DNA of 64,000 nt from Coriobacteriia bacterium (GCA_018368455.1 JAGZEG010000007.1:109198-173197); one strand, 5' to 3'; positions 9,148 to 18,294 are shown, numbered from the stretch's first letter. Numbers and translations: made by a program. Notes: generated by a model from the letters alone, not told the origin.

Positions 9148-9977
9148 CGCGCGCCTCCTTCCACGAGGCGATCGTTGAGCGCGTCGCCCAGCAAGTTGAA
9201 GCCCAGGGCCGCCAGCATGAGCGCCAGCCCCGGTGCGACAGCCACGGCGGGGTAGCTCGTCACATAGGGCAGCGCCTCGGAAAGCATCATGCCCCAGCTC
9301 GCCGTCGGCGGCTGGATGCCCAGACCAAGGAAGGACAGCGACGACTCGAGCAGCATGGCCGCACCGACGTGGGCCGTGAACGTCGTCACGATACGCGGCA
9401 GCATGACGGGGAGCACCTGGCGCAGCACGATACGCGCGCCCGACGAGCCGTAGCTGCGCGCCGCCTTGACATAGAGCGTGCCGCGCGCCTCCATCGTCAG
9501 GCCATACGCCAGCCGCGCAAACGTCGGCACCATGAACACGGCGATGGCGATGAGCGCGCTTGTCAGCCCGCGCCCCACGACGAGCACGAGCATCATGGCG
9601 AGCAGGATGCCGGGAAAGGCCATGAGACCGTCGATGAGCCGCATGATGACCGCGCGCACGACCCGCCCTGCCATGGCGCCGGCTGCGCCCACGACCGTGC
9701 CGACGAGCGCCCCCAAGCCAACGGAGCCCAGGCCCACGAGCAGGGCCGGGCGGGCGGCGACCATGACGCGCGAGCAGATGTCGCGGCCGAACTGATCCGT
9801 CCCGAAGACGTGCGTCGCGCTCGGTAAGGCAAAGCGGTTCGTGACCTCCATGGCGTCGGGGTCGTACGGCGTCCAGACGAGCGAGACAAGCCCCGCCAGA
9901 ACGACAAGCGCAACGAGCGCGACCCCCACGACGAGCGTGAGCCGCCCCGTGCGCTTTCTCTGCCCCCGCGCCCTCAT
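9144..9977 (-). CDS. Peptide/nickel-type ABC transporter permease (DppC-like)
   Basis: 277 residues with one N-terminal and about five further membrane segments. The segment TDQFGRDICSRVMVAAR and the later EARGTLYVKAARSYGSSGARI coupling loop (split EAA motif) are typical of the BPD_transp_1 DppC subgroup. It forms the membrane channel with the DppB-like partner, whose stop it overlaps by four bases. The downstream ATPase start also overlaps this gene by four bases, so the transporter genes are translationally coupled. Confidence 0.9.
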   Translation of the reverse strand: MRARGQRKRTGRLTLVVGVALVALVVLAGLVSLVWTPYDPDAMEVTNRFALPSATHVFGTDQFGRDICSRVMVAARPALLVGLGSVGLGALVGTVVGAAGAMAGRVVRAVIMRLIDGLMAFPGILLAMMLVLVVGRGLTSALIAIAVFMVPTFARLAYGLTMEARGTLYVKAARSYGSSGARIVLRQVLPVMLPRIVTTFTAHVGAAMLLESSLSFLGLGIQPPTASWGMMLSEALPYVTSYPAVAVAPGLALMLAALGFNLLGDALNDRLVEGGAR

Positions 9978-10936
9978 TGCGCGCCTCCCGTGCTGCCCTT
10001 GCGCACGGCGGGGTCAGCCGCCATGACGGCGACGTCCACGAGCAGGCTCACGACAACGACGGCCGCCGTCACGAACAGGACGATGCCCTGGAGCAGCAGC
10101 ACGTCACGCTGCTCGACAGCCGTCAGCAGCAGCCTGCCCAGGCCGGGCAGAGCAAAGACGCTCTCGACGACGACGGTGCCGCCTACGAGCTTGGCGAGCT
10201 GCATGCCAGCCATCGTCAGCGGCGCCACGAGCGCCCCGCGCAGCGCGTAGGCGACGACGGCGCGCGCCCGCGGCAGCCCCTTGACGCGCGTCGCCAGCAT
10301 GTAGTCGCGGCCGAGCGACGACAGCACGCTCGAGCGCACGATGCGCACAAGTACGCCGCACTCTCCTGCCGCCAAGGCGAGTGCTGGCAGCGTCAGGCTG
10401 CGAACGCCGCCCCAGAAGTCCTGCGAAAGCGGCACGTAGCCGCTCACGGGAAACCATCCCAGGTGTGCGGCGAACGCCAACATGAGCAAGATGCCGAGCC
10501 AAAAGCCCGGCACGGCGCCACCGAGCTGCATGACAACGCGGGCGACGCCGTCGATGAGCGAGCCGGGGCGCAGGGCGGCAGCGCAGCCAAGCACGAGCGA
10601 CACGACGACGGCAACAAGCGTCGCGTATATGGCAAGACCGAGCGTGACGCCAAGCGTCGGTGAGATGACGCTCCAGACGTCGGCGCCGTACAGGGAGCTC
10701 GTGCCCCAGTCCCCGCTCAGCACGCCCCCGATCCAGTCGACGTACTGCTCGGGCAGAGGACGATCCGTTCCCAGGGCTGCCCGCATCGCGGCCAGGCGCT
10801 CGGGCGTGGCATCCGTTCCCAACGCAAGCGTCGCCGCATCGCCGGGAATGACGTGCAGCACGGCGAATGTCACGAGTGTTACGACGAACAGCACAACGAT
10901 GCCCGCGCCGAGTCGTTTGAGTATCGCTATGCCCAT
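9974..10936 (-). CDS. Peptide/nickel-type ABC transporter permease (DppB-like)
   Basis: 320 residues. The N-terminus IAILKRLGAGIVVLFVVTL, the periplasmic loop with VIPGDAATLALGTDATPE and the coupling loop YMLATRVKGLPRARAVV identify the DppB subgroup. About six membrane segments are visible. A usable AGGTGAG site lies just before the ATG at 10936. It is 53 bases downstream of the binding-protein gene, in the usual order binding protein, DppB, DppC, ATPase. Confidence 0.9.
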   Translation of the reverse strand: MGIAILKRLGAGIVVLFVVTLVTFAVLHVIPGDAATLALGTDATPERLAAMRAALGTDRPLPEQYVDWIGGVLSGDWGTSSLYGADVWSVISPTLGVTLGLAIYATLVAVVVSLVLGCAAALRPGSLIDGVARVVMQLGGAVPGFWLGILLMLAFAAHLGWFPVSGYVPLSQDFWGGVRSLTLPALALAAGECGVLVRIVRSSVLSSLGRDYMLATRVKGLPRARAVVAYALRGALVAPLTMAGMQLAKLVGGTVVVESVFALPGLGRLLLTAVEQRDVLLLQGIVLFVTAAVVVVSLLVDVAVMAADPAVRKGSTGGAQ

Positions 10937-10989
10937 CTCACCTGCCGTTTCGTCCCAACCAACCCGTGCCCGCCGTTAAGATGTCGCAA

Positions 10990-12555
10990 CTACGCCGAGA
11001 CGGCGACGTCCTTGAGCATGTAGATGTCGATGGGATAGACCGCGAAGCCGCTCACCTTGGCCGTCGTGACATATGTCGTGTTGGGGTCCTGGATGTAGAG
11101 GGCCGGTACGTCAGTAGCAAGCGCGCGCTGGATGTCACGCACGATGTCCGTACGCTTCGCCTCGTCGGGCTCGCCCTCGAAGCTCTCGATCATCGCGTCG
11201 ACGTCAGCGCTGCTGTAGTTGAAGTAGTTCGTCTCGGCATGTGATCCATACCGTGAAAGCAGCACGTAGGGGTCAAGGCGTCCCGTGTGGCCGACGACCG
11301 TGAGGTCATAGTTGCGGTCGGTATAGACGTCCTGCAGCCACGTCGCCCACTCGATGACCTCGATGTTGCACGTGATGCCCACCTTGGAGAGGAAGTCGGC
11401 GATGACCTGCCCGGCGCTCACGTACTCGGGATAGCTCTTGGGCAGCTTCATGCCAAGCGTGAGGCCGCCCTCGTAGCCCGCCTCCTTGAGCAGGGCCTTC
11501 GCTTTGTCGACGTCGTAGGGGTAGAGGCCGTTCGTATCGACGTACTCCTTGAGCCCCACGGGATAGTGCGAGCCGATCATGGAGCCCTGGCCCCACCACA
11601 CGGTGTCGATGAGCGCCTGCTTGTCGACGGCATGGTTGATGGCCTGGCGCACGCGCGCGTCGGACAGCGCCTCGTTGGCCAGGTTCATAGCCATGAGCTG
11701 CACGCCGTTCATGGGCTCGTTGACGACGGAGAAGTTCGGGTCGCCCTGGAACAGCGCCACCTGGTCAGCCGAGACGACGGCGAAGTCAATCTCACCGGCG
11801 CGCAGCGACGTGACCTGCGACGTCGCGTCGGGCATGACGCGCATCGTCACGTGGGCGACGTGGGGGGCGCCGCCCCAGTAGGCCTCGTTGGCAGAGAGCT
11901 CAAGCCCCTGCTGGGGTGTCCATGAGTCCAGCGTGAACGCGCCCGTGCCCACGGGGGCGTTGCGCAGCGTATCGGCAGCGCTCACGTCGACGATCGCCGC
12001 CCACGGGTAGGCGAAGTTCGTCAGCGCCGCGACGTTGAGCTTCTCCATCGTGACGACGACCACGTTGGCACCCTGAGCCTCGAACGAGAACTCCGCGTAG
12101 TCATCCTTGCGCGGGGACTCGTCTGCCTGCAGGCGTTGCATCGAAGCGACGACAGCCGGCGCATCGCAGGGGTTACCGTTGGAGAACTGCACGCCCTCGC
12201 GCAGCGTGAACGTGATCGTGAGACCGTCGTCGGAGACGTCCCAGCTCTGGGCGAGGCAGGGGCAGAGCTCGCCATCAGGCGTCACCGTGAGCAGTGGGTC
12301 GTAGAGGTTGTTCGTGACCTGGAACGTGCTCGCCGCAGCCGTGCGCTGCGGGTCGAGACCGTCGGGGTCGACGGAGATCGCCATGGTCAGCGTGCCGGAC
12401 GGCGTGCCCGGGGCGTCCTCCGCCAGCGCTGGGCGCGCCATGCGAGCACCCAGCATGCCGGAGCCCGCGATGAGGCCGGCAGCCATGAGCCCAAGGGCCT
12501 GCCGGCGCGTCATACCGGCGACGAGATGCGGGGTATCGAAACGATGTGCTGCCAT
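10990..12555 (-). CDS. Tat-exported solute-binding protein of the peptide/nickel ABC family (SBP_bac_5)
   Basis: 521 residues. A Tat signal (MTRRQALGLMAAGLIAGSG) precedes a mature protein with the family motifs DGLTITFTLREGVQFSNG and VRQAINHAVDKQAL. It captures the substrate outside the membrane and hands it to the permeases encoded downstream. The C-terminus YPIDIYMLKDVAVSA is common in this family. Nickel is conceivable because hypA and hypB lie nearby, but oligopeptides are at least as likely. The ATG at 12555 has a GAAGGGA site. This gene begins a seven-function operon running to 5885. Confidence 0.88.
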   Translation of the reverse strand: MAAHRFDTPHLVAGMTRRQALGLMAAGLIAGSGMLGARMARPALAEDAPGTPSGTLTMAISVDPDGLDPQRTAAASTFQVTNNLYDPLLTVTPDGELCPCLAQSWDVSDDGLTITFTLREGVQFSNGNPCDAPAVVASMQRLQADESPRKDDYAEFSFEAQGANVVVVTMEKLNVAALTNFAYPWAAIVDVSAADTLRNAPVGTGAFTLDSWTPQQGLELSANEAYWGGAPHVAHVTMRVMPDATSQVTSLRAGEIDFAVVSADQVALFQGDPNFSVVNEPMNGVQLMAMNLANEALSDARVRQAINHAVDKQALIDTVWWGQGSMIGSHYPVGLKEYVDTNGLYPYDVDKAKALLKEAGYEGGLTLGMKLPKSYPEYVSAGQVIADFLSKVGITCNIEVIEWATWLQDVYTDRNYDLTVVGHTGRLDPYVLLSRYGSHAETNYFNYSSADVDAMIESFEGEPDEAKRTDIVRDIQRALATDVPALYIQDPNTTYVTTAKVSGFAVYPIDIYMLKDVAVSA

Positions 12556-12710
12556 AGGGAAGTCCCTTCGTCATGTGCCGCAAGGCCACCGCGGTGACGG
12601 CGGACGATAAGGCCGGGCACCCTTACCACGTGCGTCCTCATTGTAGAGGGCGCACGTCAAGGCTTCGTATGGGCGGCGTCAGGCACCGCAATCAGGCGTC
12701 AAACTTCACA

Positions 12711-12737
12711 GGCCCCGCGCCTCTCAGGCACGGGGCC
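12711..12737 (-). terminator. Intrinsic terminator after topA
   Basis: GGCCCCG (12711-12717) pairs with CGGGGCC (12731-12737), with an inner GCCT/AGGC stem and a three-base loop. It lies 20 bases past the topA stop and is followed on the minus strand by TGTGAAGTTT. Confidence 0.7.
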
Positions 12738-12757
12738 CGAAAAGGCGTACCGTCAAC

Positions 12758-15376
12758 CTACGCTTCAGTCTCCTTCGCGGCAGCCTTTTTTGCGCGCGTT
12801 CCAGACGCCGCCTTCTTCGCGGTGCCGGCCGCGGCCTTCTTCTTCGCCGTGCTTCCCGCCTTCTTTTTGGCGGGCGCCTTCTTCGCGCCGGCGTCAGCCG
12901 CTTCCCCTGCGTCTGCCTTGGCCTTCTTGGCCGCCTTTTCCTCCTCTGCCCTCGCCTTGGCAGGGCAGTCCATGTTGACGCACAGACGCCACGGGCCGCG
13001 CGCCGTTTGAATCTCGACGATGGGCGCGCCGCAGTCGGGGCAGACCTCGCCTGTCGACGTGAGCTTGCCACGCTGCGGCAGCGGGTAGCTCGTGCCGCAG
13101 TCGTCGTAGTTCGTGCAGCGGATGAAGCGCTTGAGCGTGCGGTCGCTGCGGTGCGCCACGAGGCGTCCCACCCGTCCCGCCGCCTTGCACGCCGGGCACT
13201 CGCCCACGTCGACGTCAGGCTCGGCGTTTGTCGGGCAGGCCGGGTCGACGCACACAGTGTAGGGCTTCGAGCGGAACGGCTTTACCTTGATCTGGGGGCA
13301 GCCGCACGTGGGGCACGGCTCCTCAACCGGCTCGATCTTGCCCTTGGGCAGCGGGTATGTGACGTCGCACTCGGGCCAGGCCGAGCACCCGATGAAGCTC
13401 GAGCGCGTCTTAGCAGACTGCTTAACGAGCAGGTCGTGTCCGCACTTGGGGCACACGCCGATCTTTGCGTCGGCAGTCACGGCATCGGAGATGGCCTCGC
13501 CGAGGTCCTCCTTATGCTCGATGAGCCCCTCGAGCAGGCCGGCGAGCAGCTCGCGCGAGTGCGTCACGACGTCGTCCTGTGTCTTGTTGCCCTCGGCCAC
13601 GCTCGTCATGTCACCCTCGAGCTCGCTCGTCATCTCGGGCGTCGTGATGTGATAGGCGTACTCTTCGAGCGCCGAGATGATGGCCATGCCGAGCTGGCTC
13701 GGCTCGATGGGGTCGTTCTTGAGGTACTTCACCTCGTACAGGCGCTCGATGATGCTCGCGCGCGTCGACTTCGTGCCCAGGCCGAGGCGCTCCATCTCCT
13801 GCACGAGCTTGCCCTGGCTGTAGCGCGCCGGCGGCTCGGTCTGCTTGGCGTCGAGCGCCATGTCGCGCACGTCGACCGTGTCGCCGACAGCGAGCGAAGG
13901 CAGCTCCTCGTCCTTCTTGGAGCCGTAGGGGTAGATCTCGCGGTAGCCGGCCTTGACGAGCACGTCGCCCGAGGCCACGAACGGCTGGCCTCCGACGTCG
14001 ATAGACACCTTCGTGCCCTCGATGACCGGTTGCTCTGACAGCGTGGCGAGGAAGCGCCGCGCAATGAGGTTGTAGAGCTTCCACTCCTCGGCCTTGAGCT
14101 TGTCGGGGTTGCCGACGCCCGTGGGGTAGATGGGCGGGTGGTCTGTCGTCTCCTGCTTGCCGCGCGTCGCCTTGAGCGGGCCGCCGGCCAGCAGCTTGCG
14201 GCAGTACGGCGCGTACTGGGGCACGCCCGCCAGCGTCTTGACCGTCTCGGCGAGATCCAGCGTCGCGGGGTAGACCGTGTTGTCGACGCGGGGGTACGAG
14301 ATGAGGCCGCTCATGTACAGCGACTCGGCGATGCGCATCGTACGTGCCGGAGACAGGCCCTCGGCTGCGGCGGCGGCCTGGAGGCTCGTCGTGTTGAACG
14401 GCGTCTGGATGACGCCCTTGCGCGACTTCTTCGTAACATCGGTCACGCGACCCGTGCCGGCAGCCTTAGCGGCCTGATACGCGGCATGAGCCTCGCCCTC
14501 GTCCTTGAAGCGGGCCGTGGCGTGAGACGCCTTGAACTCCGTACCGTCGGACGTGGCCATCTGCGAGCGGATGACCCAGTAGTCCTCGGGCACGAACGCC
14601 TGGCGCTCTTTCTCGCGCTGAGCAACGAGAGCAAGCGTCGGCGTCTGGACGCGGCCGGCGCTGCGCACGTTGCCCAGGCCGCCGAACTTTGCCATCGTCA
14701 GGTAGCGTGTGAGCACGGCACCCCAGATGAGGTCGATGAACTGGCGCGACTCGCCTGCCGCCGCCAGGTCGTCGTCGACGGCCACGAGGTTCTCGGGCGC
14801 GAAGGCGTGCTCGAGCTCGGGCTTCGTGAATGACGAGTAGCGGGCGCGCGTGATGGGCGCGTCGGCGTTGACCTCGCGCACCATGTCGACGGCATCGCTG
14901 CCGATGAGCTCGCCCTCGCGGTCGAAGTCCGTTGCGATGATGATGGAGTCGGCCTTCTTCGCGAGGTTCTTGAGCGAGCGGATGATCTCCTTCTCGGCCG
15001 GCTGCTTCTCGACGGGCGCCCACACGAGGTAGGGCAGGCTCGGAACCTTCCAGCCCTTGATGTCGACGCCCTCCTTTGTGAACGGCTTGCGCGGCTTCTC
15101 GTACGGCGGCTTCGCCAGGCTGTCCGGGACAGCCGCAGGCGTGATGACGCCGTCGTCGTCGACGCCGAACCAGCCATCCTGCGCCGTGTAGCGCAGCTCA
15201 CGTGGGAAGTCGACCGCCAGAATGTGGCCGCGCAAACCCATGGCGACCCACTCCTCGCCGTCGCGGGTGAAGCGCATGACGGGCGTGTTATAGACCTTGT
15301 CCTTCTTGACGCCGTGGCCGAGCTCCTTGGCGATGTTCTCCGCGGCGTTGCTCTTCTCTGCGACGACGAGCCTCAT
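12758..15376 (-). CDS. topA: DNA topoisomerase I (type IA)
   Basis: 872 residues, a usual length. The N-terminal TOPRIM domain has MRLVVAEKSNAAENIAKEL and the acidic triad ATDFDREGE (150-156). GRVQTP (241-246) and the active tyrosine in LISYPRVDN (Tyr361) are present. Four Cys-type zinc ribbons follow (CPKCG, CPTCG, CPACK, CPDCG with partner Cys pairs), about residues 640-810. The last 50 residues are a Lys/Ala-rich tail typical of actinobacterial TopA. It relaxes negative supercoils by a 5'-phosphotyrosine intermediate. It starts 3 bases after the hypB stop, an unusual operon partner. Confidence 0.95.
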   Translation of the reverse strand: MRLVVAEKSNAAENIAKELGHGVKKDKVYNTPVMRFTRDGEEWVAMGLRGHILAVDFPRELRYTAQDGWFGVDDDGVITPAAVPDSLAKPPYEKPRKPFTKEGVDIKGWKVPSLPYLVWAPVEKQPAEKEIIRSLKNLAKKADSIIIATDFDREGELIGSDAVDMVREVNADAPITRARYSSFTKPELEHAFAPENLVAVDDDLAAAGESRQFIDLIWGAVLTRYLTMAKFGGLGNVRSAGRVQTPTLALVAQREKERQAFVPEDYWVIRSQMATSDGTEFKASHATARFKDEGEAHAAYQAAKAAGTGRVTDVTKKSRKGVIQTPFNTTSLQAAAAAEGLSPARTMRIAESLYMSGLISYPRVDNTVYPATLDLAETVKTLAGVPQYAPYCRKLLAGGPLKATRGKQETTDHPPIYPTGVGNPDKLKAEEWKLYNLIARRFLATLSEQPVIEGTKVSIDVGGQPFVASGDVLVKAGYREIYPYGSKKDEELPSLAVGDTVDVRDMALDAKQTEPPARYSQGKLVQEMERLGLGTKSTRASIIERLYEVKYLKNDPIEPSQLGMAIISALEEYAYHITTPEMTSELEGDMTSVAEGNKTQDDVVTHSRELLAGLLEGLIEHKEDLGEAISDAVTADAKIGVCPKCGHDLLVKQSAKTRSSFIGCSAWPECDVTYPLPKGKIEPVEEPCPTCGCPQIKVKPFRSKPYTVCVDPACPTNAEPDVDVGECPACKAAGRVGRLVAHRSDRTLKRFIRCTNYDDCGTSYPLPQRGKLTSTGEVCPDCGAPIVEIQTARGPWRLCVNMDCPAKARAEEEKAAKKAKADAGEAADAGAKKAPAKKKAGSTAKKKAAAGTAKKAASGTRAKKAAAKETEA

Positions 15377-15379
15377 GGA

Positions 15380-16057
15380 CTACTCCGACTTTCCGGCCTT
15401 GACGGCCTCGATGCGCTGGGCGAGGAAGTCCGCCCACTCCTGTACGCCCGTGCCTTTCGTGGCCGAGATCTTGAACGTGCGCGCATGGGGGTTGAGCTGG
15501 TCGATCTCCGCCGCGAATGCCGCCTCGTCAAAGTCGAACACCGGCAGCGTGTCGATCTTGTTGACGATGATGGCCTCGCAGCTCTGGAAGATGCCAGGGT
15601 ACTTGAGCGGCTTGTCGTGGCCTTCCGGCACGGACAGGATCATGGCACGCAGGCTCTCGCCGAGGTCGAACTCGACGGTGCAGACGAGGTTGCCGACGTT
15701 CTCGATGATGATGAGGTCCGTCTTGTCGAGGTCGAGCACGTCGAGCGCGCGCTCGATCATCGCGCCCTCCAGGTGGCACAGGCCGCCCGTGTTGATCTGG
15801 ACGGCGGCGGCGCCGTGGGCCTTGACCTTCTGCGCGTCGACGTCGCTGGCGATGTCGCCCTCGATGACGGCGATGTTATAGCGGTCGGACAGCGCCGCGA
15901 TCGTCGCGAGGATCGTCGACGTCTTGCCCGAGCCGGGGCCGGACAGCAGGTTGACGACACACACCTTGTGCTCCGCGTAGCGCCGGCGCAGATCGGCGGC
16001 AAGGCGGTCGTTCTTGTCGAGGATGGGCTTGGCCACCTCAATCGTGGACTCTGACAT
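15380..16057 (-). CDS. hypB: Hydrogenase nickel-incorporation GTPase HypB
   Basis: 225 residues. The P-loop NLLSGPGSGKT, the conserved GDIASDVDAQKV, QINTGGLCHLE, ENVGNLVCTVEFDLGE and NKIDTLPVFDFD are the HypB family motifs for GTP and metal binding. It lacks the N-terminal CxxCGC/His-rich nickel-storage stretch of some homologues. The protein supplies nickel to the hydrogenase large subunit with HypA. I place the start at 16057 (MSESTIEV) because a GGGGAGG site lies nine bases upstream; the ATG at 16075 overlaps that site. An intrinsic terminator lies between hypA and hypB. Confidence 0.92.
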   Translation of the reverse strand: MSESTIEVAKPILDKNDRLAADLRRRYAEHKVCVVNLLSGPGSGKTSTILATIAALSDRYNIAVIEGDIASDVDAQKVKAHGAAAVQINTGGLCHLEGAMIERALDVLDLDKTDLIIIENVGNLVCTVEFDLGESLRAMILSVPEGHDKPLKYPGIFQSCEAIIVNKIDTLPVFDFDEAAFAAEIDQLNPHARTFKISATKGTGVQEWADFLAQRIEAVKAGKSE

Positions 16058-16090
16058 GTTCGCGTGCCTCCCCATGCAGTCGAGAAAGAA

Positions 16091-16114
16091 AAGGGGTCGC
16101 TGTGATGCGGCCCC
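16091..16114 (-). terminator. Intrinsic terminator between hypA and hypB
   Basis: On the minus strand AGGGGCCGC and GCGACCCCT form a nine-pair stem (one G-T) with a six-base loop, then TTTCTTTCTCG. It begins 12 bases after the hypA stop and only about 34 bases before the hypB start. It would cut or reduce transcription from tatA-tatC-hypA into hypB-topA. Confidence 0.65.
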
Positions 16115-16125
16115 TCGATAGTAGC

Positions 16126-16539
16126 TCAGTTAGACGGTGCCGTGCCCCCGCCATCGGGTGACGGCGAAGGCTCTTCATCGGAGGCGTCGGGCGTGTCGAC
16201 GTCGAACGACGCGATGTCGAGCTCGCGGCCCTGTAGCAGCAGCGTCGAAGCGGAGCCGCACTTCGGGCAGCGCACGTGGAGCTGATCGTGGTCGAATTCC
16301 TCGCCGCACACCATGCACGACGAGCGGGGCTGCACGAACTCGACCTCGAGCTTGGCCCCGCGCGTCATGTCGCCGCGCTCGTCGCACACGATGTCCCACA
16401 TGAAGTCGAGCGACTCCTTGACGACCTCGGTCATGACGCCGATGCGCAGCCGCACGCACGCGATGTGCGTCGCCCCGGCCTTGCGCGCCAGCGGGATGAT
16501 CGTGTCCATGACACCGGCAACGATGGAGTACTCGTGCAC
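16126..16539 (-). CDS. hypA: Hydrogenase nickel-incorporation protein HypA
   Basis: 137 residues. The start codon is GTG at 16539, giving the invariant MHEYSI whose His2 binds nickel. The zinc site shows two Cys pairs, CMVCGEEF and CPKCGSAS. HypA brings nickel to HypB and the hydrogenase precursor. A GGGGAGG site lies about ten bases before the GTG. The C-terminus carries an extra acidic, Pro/Ser-rich tail of about 25 residues beyond the usual family end. It lies 37 bases after tatC, so it is likely in the tat operon. Confidence 0.92.
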   Translation of the reverse strand: MHEYSIVAGVMDTIIPLARKAGATHIACVRLRIGVMTEVVKESLDFMWDIVCDERGDMTRGAKLEVEFVQPRSSCMVCGEEFDHDQLHVRCPKCGSASTLLLQGRELDIASFDVDTPDASDEEPSPSPDGGGTAPSN

Positions 16540-16576
16540 GATGCTTCGCCTCCCCTACCAGGCCGCAGCGGGACGG

Positions 16577-17422
16577 CTAGCGGTCGTCCTCGGACTCCTC
16601 GTCCTCGTCGTCATCGTCATCGTCGTCGTCCTCGAAGTACGTGCCCTCGGCCTTCTGCTTTGCGATGCGCTTACGGATGACGAACGCCGAGACGAACAGA
16701 GACGCCTCATAGAGCATGACGAGGGCGGCGAACATGAAGCCCATCGTGATGGGGCTGGCGTCAGGCGTCACCATGGCGCACAGCACGAGCAGCACGACAT
16801 AGACCGTGCGCCAGTTCGAGCGAAACGTCTTATACGGCACGAGGTTGAACACCGAGAGGTAGAACACGACAAGCGGCAGCTCGAACGCCAGGCCGAACGC
16901 CATGAGCAGGCCGAGGATCGTCTTGATGTAGTACTCGGCGTCAGGCAACACGGAGCCGATAGCGTCGGACTCGCCCGTCAGCCAGCCAAAGGCAGCGCCG
17001 AGCGTCCAGTTGTAGCAGAAGACGATGCCGAAGATGAACAGGAACACGCCGGCAGCGAGCGTCGGGATGACCCACTTGCGCTCGTTGGGCTTCAGGGCCG
17101 GCAGGAAGAACGCCAGCACCTCCCAGAGCACGAGCGGAGAGCACACGCAGAACGCGCAGAAGATGGCGACGCGGAAGCGAATGGAGAAGCCTCCGAGCGG
17201 CGTCGTCACGATGAGGCCCGAGGCGTTCGGGTCACCCAGGATGCTGCTCAGCGTCGTCGGGAAGTACTCGGCAACCGGCGCCGTCAGAAACGCGATGATC
17301 GTCGGCGTGGCGAAGTACAGGACGATGGCCGTCGAGAAGAGGGAAACGATGATGATGGTCAACCTGCGGCGAAGCTCGCCGAGGTGATCCATCAGGGGCA
17401 TACGTGCGGGTCCGATAGGCAT
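16577..17422 (-). CDS. tatC: Twin-arginine translocase subunit TatC
   Basis: 281 residues. The N-terminus MDHLGELRRRL is the conserved Tat-signal-recognition region, and six membrane segments follow, with PLVLWEVLAFFLPAL and FGLAFELPLVVFYLS near conserved positions. TatC is the receptor for twin-arginine signals such as those on several proteins in this window. The C-terminus (about 259-281) is an unusual acidic tail rich in Asp and Glu (a run of eight Asp). No clear ribosome-binding site precedes any of the candidate ATGs (17422, 17401), so the exact start is uncertain. It lies 34 bases after tatA. Confidence 0.93.
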   Translation of the reverse strand: MPIGPARMPLMDHLGELRRRLTIIIVSLFSTAIVLYFATPTIIAFLTAPVAEYFPTTLSSILGDPNASGLIVTTPLGGFSIRFRVAIFCAFCVCSPLVLWEVLAFFLPALKPNERKWVIPTLAAGVFLFIFGIVFCYNWTLGAAFGWLTGESDAIGSVLPDAEYYIKTILGLLMAFGLAFELPLVVFYLSVFNLVPYKTFRSNWRTVYVVLLVLCAMVTPDASPITMGFMFAALVMLYEASLFVSAFVIRKRIAKQKAEGTYFEDDDDDDDDEDEESEDDR

Positions 17423-17456
17423 GGTCGTTAGTACAGGTGGGCCTTACCCGGAGGGG

Positions 17457-18119
17457 CTAGGCGTCCGCCTGATCCCCCTTCCCGGTGGTCGTGTCGTCCT
17501 GGGCGTCGGCCGCAGGCGCAGCCTTCTTGGCAGGCTCGTCCTTCTTGACAGCGGGCTTTGCGGCGGCGCCGTCGAGACTGTAGAGCTTGGCAGCCTTCGA
17601 GGGGCCCGTCTTCTTGCTGCCCGTCGCGGCGGCGCGCGTCTTGATGGCGGGCTTCGGGGCGGCCTTGTCGGCCTTCTCCTTGGCCTCCGCGGCCTTCTTC
17701 TCAGCCTCCATGCGCGCCTTCTTCTCGGCGAACGTCTCGGAGCGGCCGACGGGCTTCTCCGGCACGACGACGGCGTCCTCGGAAGCGGCGTCCGACGCGG
17801 GCGCCATCTTGCGCTCGGCCTCGGCCGAAGCCTCGGCGGCAAGACGGGCCTTCTTCTCGGCGAACGTCTCGGGCTTGGCCGTGGAACCGGCCGTCGTCTT
17901 CTTCTTGGGGCCCTGCTTCTTCTCGGGCTCCTTCGCCGCCGCGTTCAGCGGGTCGTAGATCTCGGTCTGAACCATCTTGTTCATCTGCTCCTGCGCCTGG
18001 CGGAACTGGCGTAGCGCACGGCCGATCGTGCGGCCCATGGAGGGCAGCTTATCGGGACCAAAGATGAGAAAGCCGAACACTAAGATGATGACGAGCTCGG
18101 TACCACCGATTCCAAACAC
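17457..18119 (-). CDS. tatA: Twin-arginine translocase subunit TatA/TatB type
   Basis: 220 residues. I set the start at a GTG (18119) because the protein then begins MFGIGGTELVIILVFGFLI, the expected TatA N-terminus, with AGAAGGG upstream. A longer ATG frame to 18167 adds 16 unlikely residues. One membrane segment, a FGPDKLP hinge and an amphipathic helix occupy the first 60 residues. The rest is a long charged Lys/Ala/Glu tail, far longer than most TatA proteins and closer to TatB length. The tail repeats ETFAEKKAR twice, about 60 residues apart. Co-transcribed with tatC. Confidence 0.9.
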   Translation of the reverse strand: MFGIGGTELVIILVFGFLIFGPDKLPSMGRTIGRALRQFRQAQEQMNKMVQTEIYDPLNAAAKEPEKKQGPKKKTTAGSTAKPETFAEKKARLAAEASAEAERKMAPASDAASEDAVVVPEKPVGRSETFAEKKARMEAEKKAAEAKEKADKAAPKPAIKTRAAATGSKKTGPSKAAKLYSLDGAAAKPAVKKDEPAKKAAPAADAQDDTTTGKGDQADA

Positions 18120-18254
18120 GGCTGGGGCCCTTCTGTCGCTCCGTACAGACGTACACCTCTTACCCAACGGGTCCGGGATATACGCTCTCGAACGGACGGG
18201 ATTTTCTTACGATGCGCCTCTTTTCGCGCTCTGCGACGCCAGATCGAGAGCAAA

Positions 18255-18294
18255 GGGCGGCGTCGCGGGCCAATGTGGCCGGGCAGCGCCGCCC
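18255..18294 (-). terminator. Intrinsic terminator after the STAS gene
   Basis: GGGCGGCG (18255-18262) pairs with CGCCGCCC (18287-18294), enclosing a GGCC/GGCC inner stem. On the minus strand TTTGC follows. It separates the STAS gene from tatA. Confidence 0.65.
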
